This document shows, one piece after another, positions 17,311 to 26,209 of a stretch of 64,000 nucleotides of DNA. The stretch covers positions 558,001 to 622,000 of the forward strand of contig CALNYZ010000044.1 in the NCBI GenBank assembly GCA_942490945.1, given 5' to 3'. The DNA comes from CALNYZ01 sp942490945. GTDB taxonomy: Bacteria > Pseudomonadota > Gammaproteobacteria > UBA6429 > Thiohalophilaceae. How positions within the stretch are numbered: position 1 is the first letter of the stretch; each line of letters opens with the position of its first letter. The notes under the pieces were generated by a model. It was not told the DNA's origin. It saw only the letters and a program-made list of their open reading frames with translations, and made no database searches. The position numbers and the translations under genes are program-made.

Positions 17311-18351
17311 TCATTCATCATTCGACATCGCTGCGACGATGGCAAGATCACCCGGTTTGACGGATGTTACGTCGAATTTTTTTGCCGCTGCTGCCATGCG
17401 CGTTAATGCTGCGCTTAGGGTCATCGGTGGTTTGGTTTGTTTTTTAGTCTTGCGATGAAAACGCACCGGATTAATTCGCGCCACTACGTAATTACGCAAA
17501 TACGGTGATTTGAATCCACGCGCCTGTAATTTTTCGATGATTTTCTTCACCAGACTGTCGATCTCCATCAGCCGCGCAGCATTATCTTGCCGTTGTCGCA
17601 GTGCAACAGGTAATGTCCGGTCTATAAATATATCCACCTTCTTTAACATGGGACTATAGGCACCCCCGGCGAAACGTTTGTTTTGCGCATAAATAATTCC
17701 CAGCGTAATCAGTTCAGGCGCTTCGAATTCACTCGCATAAGCACTTTCCTTGCTACGTGGTTTCAGTATGGCAAGATTGCGCGCCATACGTATGACTTCC
17801 AGGCTTTTATCTTTCAGGTTGTGCGCCTTTTCAGTATTCAGGGCAAGTATTCGATAGGCGAGATCTTCATCGGGTGAAATTAATGCCGTAATTTGTTGTA
17901 AACCCAGTATCTTCGCGGCGGCCAGTCGGTGACGGCCATTCGGCGTCCATAACTGACCGGCTTCGCCACGCACCACGATCAAGGGATCCAGAAACGAACC
18001 ACTTTCATCAATTTTTGTCGCCAGGCGTTGCACATGGGTTGGTGATAAATCACGTTGAAACGGTGTAGGCTGAATATTTTTAATCGGTAGCGTCGCCAGC
18101 ACCATGGGGCGCCCGGACAGCGGTTCGCAATACGCACCGATGGCGGCGCCGCCTACCTGTCTGATTTCATTCACCAGTAGCGCGACTTCAGGGGCATCAA
18201 TTGACAGCACGATTCCTGTGGCCTTCAAACCACGTTTGGTCTTGCCCGGTGCCAGACTCTTTTTACGTGAAACCGGTTTCTTTTTTGATTTCTTCGTAAC
18301 AGCTTTTGACCGACTGCTTGTCTTCTTACCTGCCTGTTTTTTTGTCGCCAT
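17311..18351 (-). CDS. Stand-alone ParB-like nuclease-domain protein
   Basis: A 346-residue protein. Residues 1-45 form a very basic Lys/Arg/Ser tail. A ParB N-terminal (Noc/Sulfiredoxin-like) domain spans about 85-175, with IKNIQPTPFQRDLS and the box-II-like GRHRLAA (139-145). The C-terminal half is basic, without a clear ParB helix-turn-helix signature I can name. No parA is next to it, so a role in plasmid or chromosome partition is not supported; a DNA-binding or CTPase role is inference. Downstream, 32 bases away, is the ABM-like gene on the same strand. Confidence 0.8.
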   Translation of the reverse strand: MATKKQAGKKTSSRSKAVTKKSKKKPVSRKKSLAPGKTKRGLKATGIVLSIDAPEVALLVNEIRQVGGAAIGAYCEPLSGRPMVLATLPIKNIQPTPFQRDLSPTHVQRLATKIDESGSFLDPLIVVRGEAGQLWTPNGRHRLAAAKILGLQQITALISPDEDLAYRILALNTEKAHNLKDKSLEVIRMARNLAILKPRSKESAYASEFEAPELITLGIIYAQNKRFAGGAYSPMLKKVDIFIDRTLPVALRQRQDNAARLMEIDSLVKKIIEKLQARGFKSPYLRNYVVARINPVRFHRKTKKQTKPPMTLSAALTRMAAAAKKFDVTSVKPGDLAIVAAMSNDE

Positions 18352-18506
18352 AACCTGATCTATACGTGTTAATTACATAACCGGGTTAATCATAACAAAA
18401 TAAAAATAGATAAAAAGCGTAAACCCGAATTAATGTGTCATCCGTTTAACCTGTTACTGAATACGAACCACTATCACATCATCACTAAATATAAGGAATT
18501 GTCGTT

Positions 18507-19007
18507 ATGTCACAAATAAACTTAACAGCACTTAAAACTGCCAGTCTGGTTATGCTATTGACCGCTATCTGTGCAGGGACCGCAAGCGCAGATGACGACT
18601 ACGTCGGCGATAAACTCTCTGCAGCAACACTCAGTTGCGGTGGCAATCACAGCGACGCGGTAGTAAACAACACGGTATATTCACTGCGAAACCTGAACAA
18701 CACACAATCTATCATTGTTGACAGTATTGTAATTCGTGATGCCAGGGCAAATGTGATTTTTGATTATCCAAACATGAATTCTGTACCGGGCAAGATTCGC
18801 ACCACATTGGGGCCACGCGAATCCACGCGTATATTTACTACGGATATCCTGACCGGTGTGCCTATTGCCAGTCGTCCACTGCAGACCGACATCAGCTGGC
18901 ATGCTGCCAATAATTCAGACGTTCGACCACTACGTATATCGGTAACACGTATTACCGGGGATGGACGTAGTGCCGGGTCTTGTACTTACCTGAAGACAGC
19001 AAAGTAA
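18507..19007 (+). CDS. Secreted protein of unknown function
   Basis: A 166-residue protein with a classic signal peptide (hydrophobic TASLVMLLTAICAG, likely cleavage after ASA near residue 28). The mature part has two Cys (LSCGG and GSCTYL) that may form a disulfide and a beta-rich look (VDSIVIRDARANVIFDY, GPRESTRIFTTD), reminiscent of small immunoglobulin-like periplasmic domains. I do not recognise the family. It is a single gene, divergent from the ParB-like gene, and is followed by an intrinsic terminator. Confidence 0.75.
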   Translation: MSQINLTALKTASLVMLLTAICAGTASADDDYVGDKLSAATLSCGGNHSDAVVNNTVYSLRNLNNTQSIIVDSIVIRDARANVIFDYPNMNSVPGKIRTTLGPRESTRIFTTDILTGVPIASRPLQTDISWHAANNSDVRPLRISVTRITGDGRSAGSCTYLKTAK

Positions 19008-19033
19008 TTCGTCGTCACACTTTGATAAAGTCT

Positions 19034-19057
19034 GGCGCAGGAAACTGCGCCATTTTT
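19034..19057 (+). terminator. Intrinsic terminator after the secreted-protein gene
   Basis: GGCGCAG (19034-19040) pairs with CTGCGCC (19045-19051) over a stable GAAA tetraloop, followed by ATTTTTTATT. It terminates the + strand gene just before the converging amidotransferase gene. Confidence 0.88.
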
Positions 19058-19791
19058 TATTGCTGACATAGCAACATAAATCTTGCCAATATCTGCTGCG
19101 AAGCAACTGTCGGTATTGCCGCACCTTGTAGTTCGTTTATATCCATTTGTTGTTGCAGCAGATCATTTGCATAATAATTTATATACGCAGCGATAATCCT
19201 GTCATCGAATTCCGGGTGAAATTGTACGCCCCATGCAGTTTCCGTCGCGCGATATGCAGCGAATTCGGTTTGTGCCGTGCGCGCCAGAGTAACAGCAGCA
19301 GCCGGCAGGCCTGTTACTACCTGTCGGTGGCTCATTTGTACAAAACAGGTTTCACCCAGATCGGCCAATAACGTATCCTGCTTTGCCGCAGTATGCAGTT
19401 GCAATGGCACCGTGCCCACTTCTACGCCTGCAGGATTATCTGCCACGACACCACCGAGCGCATACGCCAGTAACTGATGACCGAAACAAATACCCAACAC
19501 CGGTACAGATTGATCAACTGCCTGTTTTAACCAACTGGCGGTGTCTTCAATCCAGTCAGACTGGTCGGTTACCATGGCGCTTGAACCGGTAATAACAATA
19601 CCGGATATGTTTTCATGTGCCGGTAGTTGCTCGCCTTTATAAACTCGCACTACACTGGTAAGCAAATCCTTACTATGACTTGCCGCCAGGCCTTTGCCAA
19701 TCCAGTCTTCAAAATCACCCGCAATACGCGTGGGTGGTTTTGCCAGTTCTGGCAATTTCGCGCCGGCCTTGATAATAAGTATGGGTTTCAT
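19057..19791 (-). CDS. Class I glutamine amidotransferase (GMP synthase-like)
   Basis: A 244-residue stand-alone amidotransferase domain. The nucleophile elbow is GICFGHQLLAYALGG with the catalytic Cys, and the catalytic His-Glu pair lies in VQFHPEFDD; both are intact. FVQMSHRQVV is also typical of this group. It lacks a synthetase domain and so resembles the YfeJ/GuaA-like proteins, some of which act on gamma-glutamyl compounds; the substrate here is unknown. It follows the SLC13 transporter gene on the same strand by about 100 bases, with a palindrome between them. Confidence 0.88.
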   Translation of the reverse strand: MKPILIIKAGAKLPELAKPPTRIAGDFEDWIGKGLAASHSKDLLTSVVRVYKGEQLPAHENISGIVITGSSAMVTDQSDWIEDTASWLKQAVDQSVPVLGICFGHQLLAYALGGVVADNPAGVEVGTVPLQLHTAAKQDTLLADLGETCFVQMSHRQVVTGLPAAAVTLARTAQTEFAAYRATETAWGVQFHPEFDDRIIAAYINYYANDLLQQQMDINELQGAAIPTVASQQILARFMLLCQQ

Positions 19792-19828
19792 ATTTCAGCT
19801 GGTTTCACGTCGGTATAAGCAAAGTGCA

Positions 19829-19853
19829 ATACCGGTGTAGTTTACACCGGTAT
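19829..19853. promoter_or_regulatory. Perfect palindrome between transporter and amidotransferase genes
   Basis: ATACCGGTGTA (19829-19839) and TACACCGGTAT (19843-19853) form perfect 11-base arms around GTT. Neither side has a T tract, so it is not a standard terminator. It lies about 38 bases upstream of the amidotransferase start and could be an operator or an mRNA processing hairpin. Confidence 0.45.
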
Positions 19854-19893
19854 CAATAGAGAAAGGCAATCTGAAAAGCTGGTTAAATCCGGA

Positions 19894-21843
19894 TCAGTAC
19901 AACAGGTTCAACATGCCAATTGCAACAATCAAAAACAGGATTGTCATGATTCCGCCTGCGCGCATGAAATCCGGAACCCGATAGCCTGCCGGTCCCATGA
20001 TCAGGGCATTTACCTGGTGGGTTGGTATAAGGAAAGAATTTGATGTTGCGATTGCAACCGTTAAGGCAAATACTGCCGGATTGGCGCCTGCACCAATTGC
20101 TATGTTGACTGCCAGTGGTACCAGCAACACAGTCGCACCAACGTTCGACATTACCAGGGTAAAGAAAGTGGCCAGTATCGCAACCGCAGTTTGAATAACC
20201 CAGATAGGCATATCACCGACAACAGAGAGTGTCTCCTTTGCAATCCACGCCGCGGTACCTGACGTTTCAACCGCGATACCTAACGGAATGAGTGATGCAA
20301 GTAAAAACACGGTTTTCCAGCTGACAGATTTGTACGCTTCATCAATACTCAGCACACCTGACAGGACCATGCCCAGCGCACCGACCAGCAAGGATACCGA
20401 TAAACGCAAATCTGTAAAGATTACCAGGATAAGTGTAATCACAAAAAACACCAGCGCATGGGTAATTTTATGTGGGCGTAATTCTTCATGTGGAAACTCT
20501 GTGGTTACCACAACAAAGTTGCGATCTTTTTGCAGGCGGGCCAGATCCGTCCAGGCGGTATGTACAATAATTGAATCACCGGCTTGTAAAGGTTCGCTGC
20601 GTACACCACCTTTTTCATAGTTAATCACTTCATCGCCACGGTGAATTGCCAACAGTGATATTCCATAGGTTTTACGCATCCAGATGTCACGTGCCGATTT
20701 TCCGACTAACTCTGAACTGGGCGGGATAACCAGTTCTGCTACACCGGATTTTGCGCGCGACATAATATCGGCAAATGTGTCCAACACCGGTTTTACATTT
20801 ACTTTCATCTCGTTGGCAAATAATTCAATGAAGTTTGATGCACTCAACAACGCCATGGTTGTACCGGCCACAACACCCAGTTCTCTGTCCACCCCGTTTG
20901 CGCCGACACGCAAGCCATCCGGACGTGAGATACCAATAACACGCACCCGGTATTTTTCTATATCCTCGACACTTAATCCGATAATGGGACTATCAGCTGG
21001 TATCTCTACTTCGTAGGCATGGTATTCCTTGATACCATAAACCTCGTTGAAGTAATCCATCGAGTCGCCACCGTCGGTAAGTTTGTTTTTATTGGTGGGT
21101 AAAACATATTTACCGGCGATGACAAAATACAGTACGCCTACCGTTACCATCACGATACCAATTGGTGTCACGGAAAATAATGAGAAAGTTTTCATTTTCT
21201 CGCCATCGGCGAGCGCCTGATTTGAGGTAAGAATAAGATCGTTCAACAAGATTAACGGGCTGGAACCAACCATGGTAATGGTACCGCCAAGGATGGCACA
21301 AAAGCCCATCGGCATAAGCAGGCGTGACAGCGGCAATCCACTGCGTGATGAAATACGACTGACAACGGGTAAAAATAATGCCGCCGCTCCGACGTTTTGC
21401 ATAAAGCTGGAAATAATGGCGACAGTCGTAGAAATCAGCGGAATGATACGTTTTTCGGTGGTACCACCGACCTGTAATATCCAGTTCGCCACTTTGCTCA
21501 TTAAACCGGTTTTATCCAGGCCGGCACCAATGATCATCACAGCGATAATCGACATCACCGCATTACTGGCAAAGCCATTGAATAATACCGAGCTGCTCAC
21601 CAGACCTTTTTCGAGACCCATAACAGGTGCAAGTAAATTGGTCAGACCAAGCAATACCATGATACTGATGGCAGCGACGTCAACATCGACTATCTCAAAC
21701 GCAAACAAATATATAGTTAACAACAATACGCCCATCACCCAGGCAATTTGTATGTTGGGCACAATGCCGGCGAGATAGATTCCACCAAACAAAAAAACAA
21801 TTGCCGCAATAATTTGTTTTACAGATAACTTGACGAATGGCAT
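19894..21843 (-). CDS. SLC13-family anion/dicarboxylate transporter with RCK_C domains
   Basis: A 649-residue inner-membrane protein. Two blocks of membrane helices (about 10-240 and 450-645) surround a soluble middle with two TrkA-C/RCK_C-like domains (about 270-350 and 365-440; e.g. RDIWMRKTYGISLLAIHRGDE and PLQAGDSIIVHT). Helix motifs such as MQNVGAAALFLPV and ATSNSFLIPTHQVNALI match the SLC13/ArsB-NhaD superfamily (SxxNT-like segments). Substrates of this subgroup include sulfate, other anions and dicarboxylates; the substrate here is unknown. I use ATG 21843, with AGAGG upstream; a TTG two codons earlier is less likely. Confidence 0.88.
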   Translation of the reverse strand: MPFVKLSVKQIIAAIVFLFGGIYLAGIVPNIQIAWVMGVLLLTIYLFAFEIVDVDVAAISIMVLLGLTNLLAPVMGLEKGLVSSSVLFNGFASNAVMSIIAVMIIGAGLDKTGLMSKVANWILQVGGTTEKRIIPLISTTVAIISSFMQNVGAAALFLPVVSRISSRSGLPLSRLLMPMGFCAILGGTITMVGSSPLILLNDLILTSNQALADGEKMKTFSLFSVTPIGIVMVTVGVLYFVIAGKYVLPTNKNKLTDGGDSMDYFNEVYGIKEYHAYEVEIPADSPIIGLSVEDIEKYRVRVIGISRPDGLRVGANGVDRELGVVAGTTMALLSASNFIELFANEMKVNVKPVLDTFADIMSRAKSGVAELVIPPSSELVGKSARDIWMRKTYGISLLAIHRGDEVINYEKGGVRSEPLQAGDSIIVHTAWTDLARLQKDRNFVVVTTEFPHEELRPHKITHALVFFVITLILVIFTDLRLSVSLLVGALGMVLSGVLSIDEAYKSVSWKTVFLLASLIPLGIAVETSGTAAWIAKETLSVVGDMPIWVIQTAVAILATFFTLVMSNVGATVLLVPLAVNIAIGAGANPAVFALTVAIATSNSFLIPTHQVNALIMGPAGYRVPDFMRAGGIMTILFLIVAIGMLNLLY

Positions 21844-22164
21844 GAACAACCTCTATTTAACGACCTGGACGGAAAAATTTAGAATATTAGCATATTGCCG
21901 AATTTCTTGCATATCTCACTGATAGTAAGTGTATGATTTCTTGTATTTTTTAATGCCATCCTGTCAGCTGTACGACGATCACCAGCAGCAATATCCAACC
22001 ACTCAGCGCGAGTAGTCTGGCTATATAGGCAATGTCACCTGCTCTGTCATGGCCGCATCTTTCCTTTTCTGTACCACCTTTCTGCACATGTACATGTTTT
22101 GTATATCCAACAATACCTATAAGTATTTGTTTTATAAAGGTAATAAAAATAGTCAGGACATAAT

Positions 22165-22207
22165 TTGACAATACTTATACATAATGTATAGTATTTGTAT
22201 AGTTATT
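22165..22207 (+). promoter_or_regulatory. Sigma-70 promoter with overlapping operator for the CarH/LitR operon
   Basis: TTGACA (22165-22170) and TATAGT (22187-22192) are separated by 16 bases. The perfect palindrome TATACAT-A-ATGTATA (22176-22190) covers the spacer and the -10 box, with outer ATAC (22171-22174) and GTAT (22191-22194). TGTATAGTATT (22185-22195) is then nearly repeated as TGTATAGTTATT (22196-22207). A repressor bound here would block polymerase. The rest of the 371-base gap between the transporter and the regulator holds no gene I can support. Confidence 0.75.
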
Positions 22208-22220
22208 GTAGAGGTAACGA

Positions 22221-23141
22221 ATGAACCAGCCAGTAGACGACCGTCGGACAGAACAAACCTACCCAATCAGTGTGGTGGCGGCTGTGACCGGTATTAATCC
22301 GGTGACACTGCGCGCCTGGGAACGTCGTTATGGTTTGATCAAGCCCCAACGTACCGAGAAAGGCCATCGACTCTATACACAGGACAATATCGATGCCATT
22401 CACCGTATCAAAATTCAGCTGGAACACGGGATACCAATCAGTCAGGTAAAACTGAACAGCAACAATGGCGAATCTTTACAAACAACAGAACACAATCCTG
22501 ATGAATACTGGCAAACCTATATCGATCGCATGGTTATCGCCATTGAGAATTACAATGAAGCACAACTCGAATCAACTTATAACCAGCTTATTTCCCTTTA
22601 CCCGATAGATATTGTCACCAGTCGACTGTTAATTCCCTTGCTCAAATTACTGGGGCAGCAATGGGCCAACAAACCTGCCGGCATCGCCGAAGAACATTTC
22701 TTTTCGACATACATGCGCAACAAACTGGGTGCGCGTTTTCACCACCGAAAAAAATACGAAACCGGCCCCACGCTATTGCTCGCTTGTGTACCGGGTGAGG
22801 CTCATGAGTTTGGTATGTTGTTATTTGCGCTGGCGGCGCATGACCATGGTTATCGTATCGTTATGCTGGGAGCAGATTTACCGCTCAAGCAAATTCCGCT
22901 GGTCACCAACAAAATTTCAGTAGATGCCATCGTGCTTTCTTCCTCCCTTGCTTTGGAAGCAAATGAGTGTGAAGAACTGGCAGCGTTGGCCAATGCTGTT
23001 GCAGTACCGGTTTTGCTTGGCGGTGATACCGCGACCCAACAATACGCGCTGCTTGAATCAATAAACGTAACACCGCTCAGCGACAGTTTAAATGAAAGTC
23101 TCAGCATTCTGACCGGCAAACTTAACCAAAAACGAATTTAA
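22221..23141 (+). CDS. MerR-family regulator with cobalamin-binding domain (CarH/LitR type)
   Basis: A 306-residue regulator. Residues about 14-82 are a MerR winged helix (TLRAWERRYGLIKPQRTEKGHRLY). Residues about 95-170 form the four-helix bundle with the W-x9-EH motif (Trp148, Glu158, His159). Residues about 183-300 are a Rossmann B12-binding domain with ExHxxG (Glu193, His195, Gly198); His195 should be the lower axial cobalt ligand. In CarH, these residues hold adenosylcobalamin and make DNA binding light-sensitive. All are present, so light sensing is plausible, not proven. It is the first gene of a ten-gene operon, with GAGGTAA before ATG 22221, and probably represses its own promoter. 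Confidence 0.92.
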   Translation: MNQPVDDRRTEQTYPISVVAAVTGINPVTLRAWERRYGLIKPQRTEKGHRLYTQDNIDAIHRIKIQLEHGIPISQVKLNSNNGESLQTTEHNPDEYWQTYIDRMVIAIENYNEAQLESTYNQLISLYPIDIVTSRLLIPLLKLLGQQWANKPAGIAEEHFFSTYMRNKLGARFHHRKKYETGPTLLLACVPGEAHEFGMLLFALAAHDHGYRIVMLGADLPLKQIPLVTNKISVDAIVLSSSLALEANECEELAALANAVAVPVLLGGDTATQQYALLESINVTPLSDSLNESLSILTGKLNQKRI

Positions 23142-23152
23142 AGGCTACGACC

Positions 23153-24199
23153 ATGACAACTGCAACACAACGCGCAATAGACTGGACTGAACAAGGTTAC
23201 ATACCGGATGTTGTAATTCGAAAAAGTATCCGGCGCTTGCTTAAACAGCGATTGCTTGAAATAGCGGACAAGGATTGTGAAGAGATTTATAAAAACAAAT
23301 CTGTCTTTATCGAGAAAATGCGCAACGCGCCTGTTGCCCTGTTACCGGAAAAAGCCAATGAACAACACTATGAAGTACCGGATTCGTTCTATGAAAAAGT
23401 ACTCGGACAACATAAAAAATACAGTTGTTGTTACTGGGATGAAAATACCCGAACACTCGATCAGGCAGAAGTAAACGCCCTGGTACTGACCTGTCAGCAC
23501 GCAAAACTGGTAAATGGTCAGCGTATCCTGGAACTTGGTTGCGGTTGGGGGTCGCTGACATTATGGATGGCAAATTATTTTCCTGGTTCACAAATCACTG
23601 CGGTTTCAAATTCAAACTCGCAACGTGAATACATATTGCAACAGGCGCGTAGTCGTAATTTGAATAATATACGCGTCATCACCTGTGACATGAATGATTT
23701 CAAAATAGATGACAAGTTTGACCGCATTGTCTCTGTCGAAATGTTTGAACACATGCGTAACTGGCCGTTATTGTTTGCGCGCATTCATAATTGGCTAATG
23801 CCAGACGGTAAATTTTTCATGCACGTTTTCTGCCACCGCGATGCGGTTTATGAGTTTACCGATAAAAATGACGATGACTGGATGAGTCGACATTTTTTTA
23901 GTGGTGGCATCATGCCAAGTGACGATCTTGCCCTGCACTTTCAAAAAGATTTACGTCTTGCACAACAGTGGCGCTGGAACGGCGAACACTATCAAAAAAC
24001 CGCCGAGGCCTGGCTCCATAATATGGACAATAAACGCGATGTTATCTGGTCCATTTTACAAACCACCTATCCGGCACAGGACACACAAAAATGGTGGATG
24101 CGCTGGCGCATGTTTTTTATGGCCTGTGCTGAATTGTTCGGTTATGAGCATGGCCAGCAGTGGTGGGTGTCTCATTATTTATTCGAGAACAGATCGTGA
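23153..24199 (+). CDS. Cfa-family SAM-dependent methyltransferase (first copy)
   Basis: A 348-residue class I methyltransferase related to cyclopropane-fatty-acid synthase. The SAM-binding motif is ILELGCGWGSLTLWMA (about 124-139), followed by ITAVSNSNSQ and a RIVSVEMFEHMRNW motif typical of Cfa/mycolic acid methyltransferases. It lacks the N-terminal lipid-binding domain of true Cfa and is shorter than the second Cfa of this operon. The substrate is probably an unsaturated acyl chain in the membrane (inference). It starts 11 bases after the regulator, and its stop overlaps the next start (GTGA). Confidence 0.88.
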   Translation: MTTATQRAIDWTEQGYIPDVVIRKSIRRLLKQRLLEIADKDCEEIYKNKSVFIEKMRNAPVALLPEKANEQHYEVPDSFYEKVLGQHKKYSCCYWDENTRTLDQAEVNALVLTCQHAKLVNGQRILELGCGWGSLTLWMANYFPGSQITAVSNSNSQREYILQQARSRNLNNIRVITCDMNDFKIDDKFDRIVSVEMFEHMRNWPLLFARIHNWLMPDGKFFMHVFCHRDAVYEFTDKNDDDWMSRHFFSGGIMPSDDLALHFQKDLRLAQQWRWNGEHYQKTAEAWLHNMDNKRDVIWSILQTTYPAQDTQKWWMRWRMFFMACAELFGYEHGQQWWVSHYLFENRS

Positions 24200-24738
24200 A
24201 AAAACTCGTCAACTTTATTTTATTTCAGATCGGCTGGCTGGCGTGTGTCATGTCAGCAGCGGCTGGTGAGCCGTTATATGGTTTGCTGGCTGTCGTATTC
24301 ATACTTATATATCACTTTAGTACCACGGCTGCGCGAACAAATGAAATAATTCTGCTAGTAACCGCCCTGCTTGTCGGTACTGTGTGGGACAGCCTGCTGG
24401 TCGTCACCGGTCTGCTTGATTATGACAGCGGTGTATACATGACGGGAATGGCGCCCTACTGGATCACAGCGATGTGGGCCTTGTTTGCGATCACCCTGAA
24501 TCATTGTATGCACTGGTTACAAGGTCGCTGGGTGCTCGCAACTCTGCTCGGTGCCATCTTTGGGCCACTCGCCTACTATGCGGGCAACAATCTCGGCGCA
24601 GTTGATGTCATCAATCTTAACGGTTACCTGGCGCTCGCTATCGGCTGGAGTGTATTACTGCCATTACAACTTTATTTTGCCAGGTTCCTCGCGAGGAATA
24701 TTGCAAACAGAACACATGAGGGACGTGCACATGTTTGA
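24196..24738 (+). CDS. DUF2878 integral membrane protein
   Basis: A 180-residue protein with about five or six membrane helices (e.g. LLAVVFILIYHF, IILLVTALLVGTVWDSLLVVTGLL, YLALAIGWSVLLPLQLYF). DUF2878 members recur next to Cfa-type and DUF1295 genes in proteobacteria; their function is unknown. I chose GTG 24196 because it overlaps the methyltransferase stop by 4 bases and gives the natural N-terminus KKLVNFILFQIGW; the upstream ATG at 24160 lies inside the preceding gene. It overlaps the DUF1295 start by 8 bases. Confidence 0.82.
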   Translation: MKKLVNFILFQIGWLACVMSAAAGEPLYGLLAVVFILIYHFSTTAARTNEIILLVTALLVGTVWDSLLVVTGLLDYDSGVYMTGMAPYWITAMWALFAITLNHCMHWLQGRWVLATLLGAIFGPLAYYAGNNLGAVDVINLNGYLALAIGWSVLLPLQLYFARFLARNIANRTHEGRAHV

Positions 24739-25546
24739 TTTTATATCCTATATCAGTGCCTACCTGATGATTCTCGCCGTTGCCGTAATTGTATGGGGAT
24801 ACAGTGCAATAAAAAAGAATGTCAATATTGTCGATAGCTTATGGTCGCTGATGTTTTTGCTTGCGACTGTCGTCTATGTCCTGATGTCACCACCTGGCAA
24901 CAAATCTGCCGTGATACTGGCATTGGTGATGGTGTGGTCACTACGACTGTCGTTTCATCTGACCTTACGCAACTGGGGCAAGGATGAAGACCATCGTTAT
25001 CAAACCATTCGTCGTAACAACGAACCAAACTTCACATATAAAAGTTTGTATATTATTTTTGGCCTGCAAGCAACGCTTGCCTGGATTATCTCCATGCCCT
25101 TGCATACGGCCATCGCCGCGGGGCAACCACTCTCATTGCTCGATTTCGTGGCTGTTGCTGTGGTGTTATCCGGTTTGTTATTTGAAACCATCGCCGACAA
25201 ACAACTGGCAACGTTCAGCGCCAATCCGGAAAACAAAAACAGGACACTTGATACAGGCTTGTGGCGTTACAGCCGTCATCCAAACTATTTTGGTGAGAGC
25301 GTTATCGCCTGGGGATTCTATCTGTTCGCCTTTTCAGCAGGTGCATGGTGGAGTATCTATGCACCCATACTCATGACGCTGCTGTTATTGAAGGTTTCCG
25401 GCGTCAGCTTGATGGAGAGCACCATAAAAAATAGACGACCAGGCTATGCAGAATATGTAAAGAACACCAGCGCGTTTATTCCCTGGTTTGCAAAGTCAAC
25501 GTCGCACGACTCATCTCATAATACTGGCAAGGAGATATCATCATGA
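24731..25546 (+). CDS. DUF1295 family membrane protein (steroid reductase-like)
   Basis: A 271-residue integral membrane protein with about six to seven helices. The C-terminal signature LWRYSRHPNYFGESVIAWGF is the mark of DUF1295/isoprenylcysteine methyltransferase-steroid 5-alpha-reductase-like proteins and likely binds NADPH or a methyl donor next to the membrane. The substrate is unknown; a role in reducing or modifying lipids fits the operon. ATG 24731 overlaps DUF2878 by 8 bases. The stop overlaps the DUF6134 start (ATGA at 25543). Confidence 0.85.
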   Translation: MFDFISYISAYLMILAVAVIVWGYSAIKKNVNIVDSLWSLMFLLATVVYVLMSPPGNKSAVILALVMVWSLRLSFHLTLRNWGKDEDHRYQTIRRNNEPNFTYKSLYIIFGLQATLAWIISMPLHTAIAAGQPLSLLDFVAVAVVLSGLLFETIADKQLATFSANPENKNRTLDTGLWRYSRHPNYFGESVIAWGFYLFAFSAGAWWSIYAPILMTLLLLKVSGVSLMESTIKNRRPGYAEYVKNTSAFIPWFAKSTSHDSSHNTGKEISS

Positions 25547-26199
25547 AAATCACCAAACTGATTATTCCAGCCATCTTCATTGCAGGTCTGTTTGCAAACG
25601 TTGCTTATGCTGCGCAAACGACGCAACAAAACTGGAATTTCAAGGTGTTTCTGGACGAAAAAGAAATTGGCTACCACAACTACAAAATTAACGTATCGAA
25701 TAATCAACAGGTCATCATCAGTGAAGCGAATTTCAATGTAAATATTCTTTATGTTTACAATTACAACTATTCGCACAGCAACTACGAAATCTGGAAAAAC
25801 GGTTGTCTGTATAGTATCGCCTCCGTCACGGACGATGATGGCGATGTGTTTACGGTAAACGGTAAACAACTGCCTGACAGTTTCACTCTTGCTGTATTAA
25901 AACAGACTGACAAGGTCAATACGACAATGAACGACTGCGTGCGTTCATTTGCTTACTGGGATGCGAAATTGCTGAACAGCGCAAAACTCCTTAACCCGCA
26001 AACAGGTGAGTATCTTGATGTTGACATCAAACCGCTGGGCAAAAAATTACTCAACACAAACGGCAAGAAAATACTTGCAAACGGCTTTCGTCTGACGGCC
26101 GAAGATATTCAAATCGATGTCTGGTATAGCGACAAGCAGGACTGGATAGCGCTCGAGTCTGATACACGTGCCGGCAAGCTTCGCTACGTTGTGCAATAG
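25543..26199 (+). CDS. Exported DUF6134-like protein
   Basis: A 218-residue protein with an N-terminal signal peptide (hydrophobic IIPAIFIAGLFANVAYA, cleavage likely after AYA near residue 23). The mature protein begins with a WNFKVFLDEKEIGYHNYKI segment typical of the DUF6134 family, a beta-rich fold that may bind lipid-like molecules in the periplasm. Cys at NGCLYS and NDCVRS could pair. The function is unknown. It is translationally coupled to DUF1295 and is followed by the lipocalin after 10 bases, which suggests both handle a periplasmic lipid or lipid-breakdown product. Confidence 0.75.
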   Translation: MKITKLIIPAIFIAGLFANVAYAAQTTQQNWNFKVFLDEKEIGYHNYKINVSNNQQVIISEANFNVNILYVYNYNYSHSNYEIWKNGCLYSIASVTDDDGDVFTVNGKQLPDSFTLAVLKQTDKVNTTMNDCVRSFAYWDAKLLNSAKLLNPQTGEYLDVDIKPLGKKLLNTNGKKILANGFRLTAEDIQIDVWYSDKQDWIALESDTRAGKLRYVVQ

Positions 26200-26209
26200 G
26201 GGGAGTGTA

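Noticed and set aside
21950..22171. A 73-codon minus-strand frame with a C-terminal hydrophobic stretch between the transporter and the CarH-type gene.
   Set aside because: Starts at TTG inside the promoter region, has no ribosome binding site, and the first part shows no protein-like pattern.
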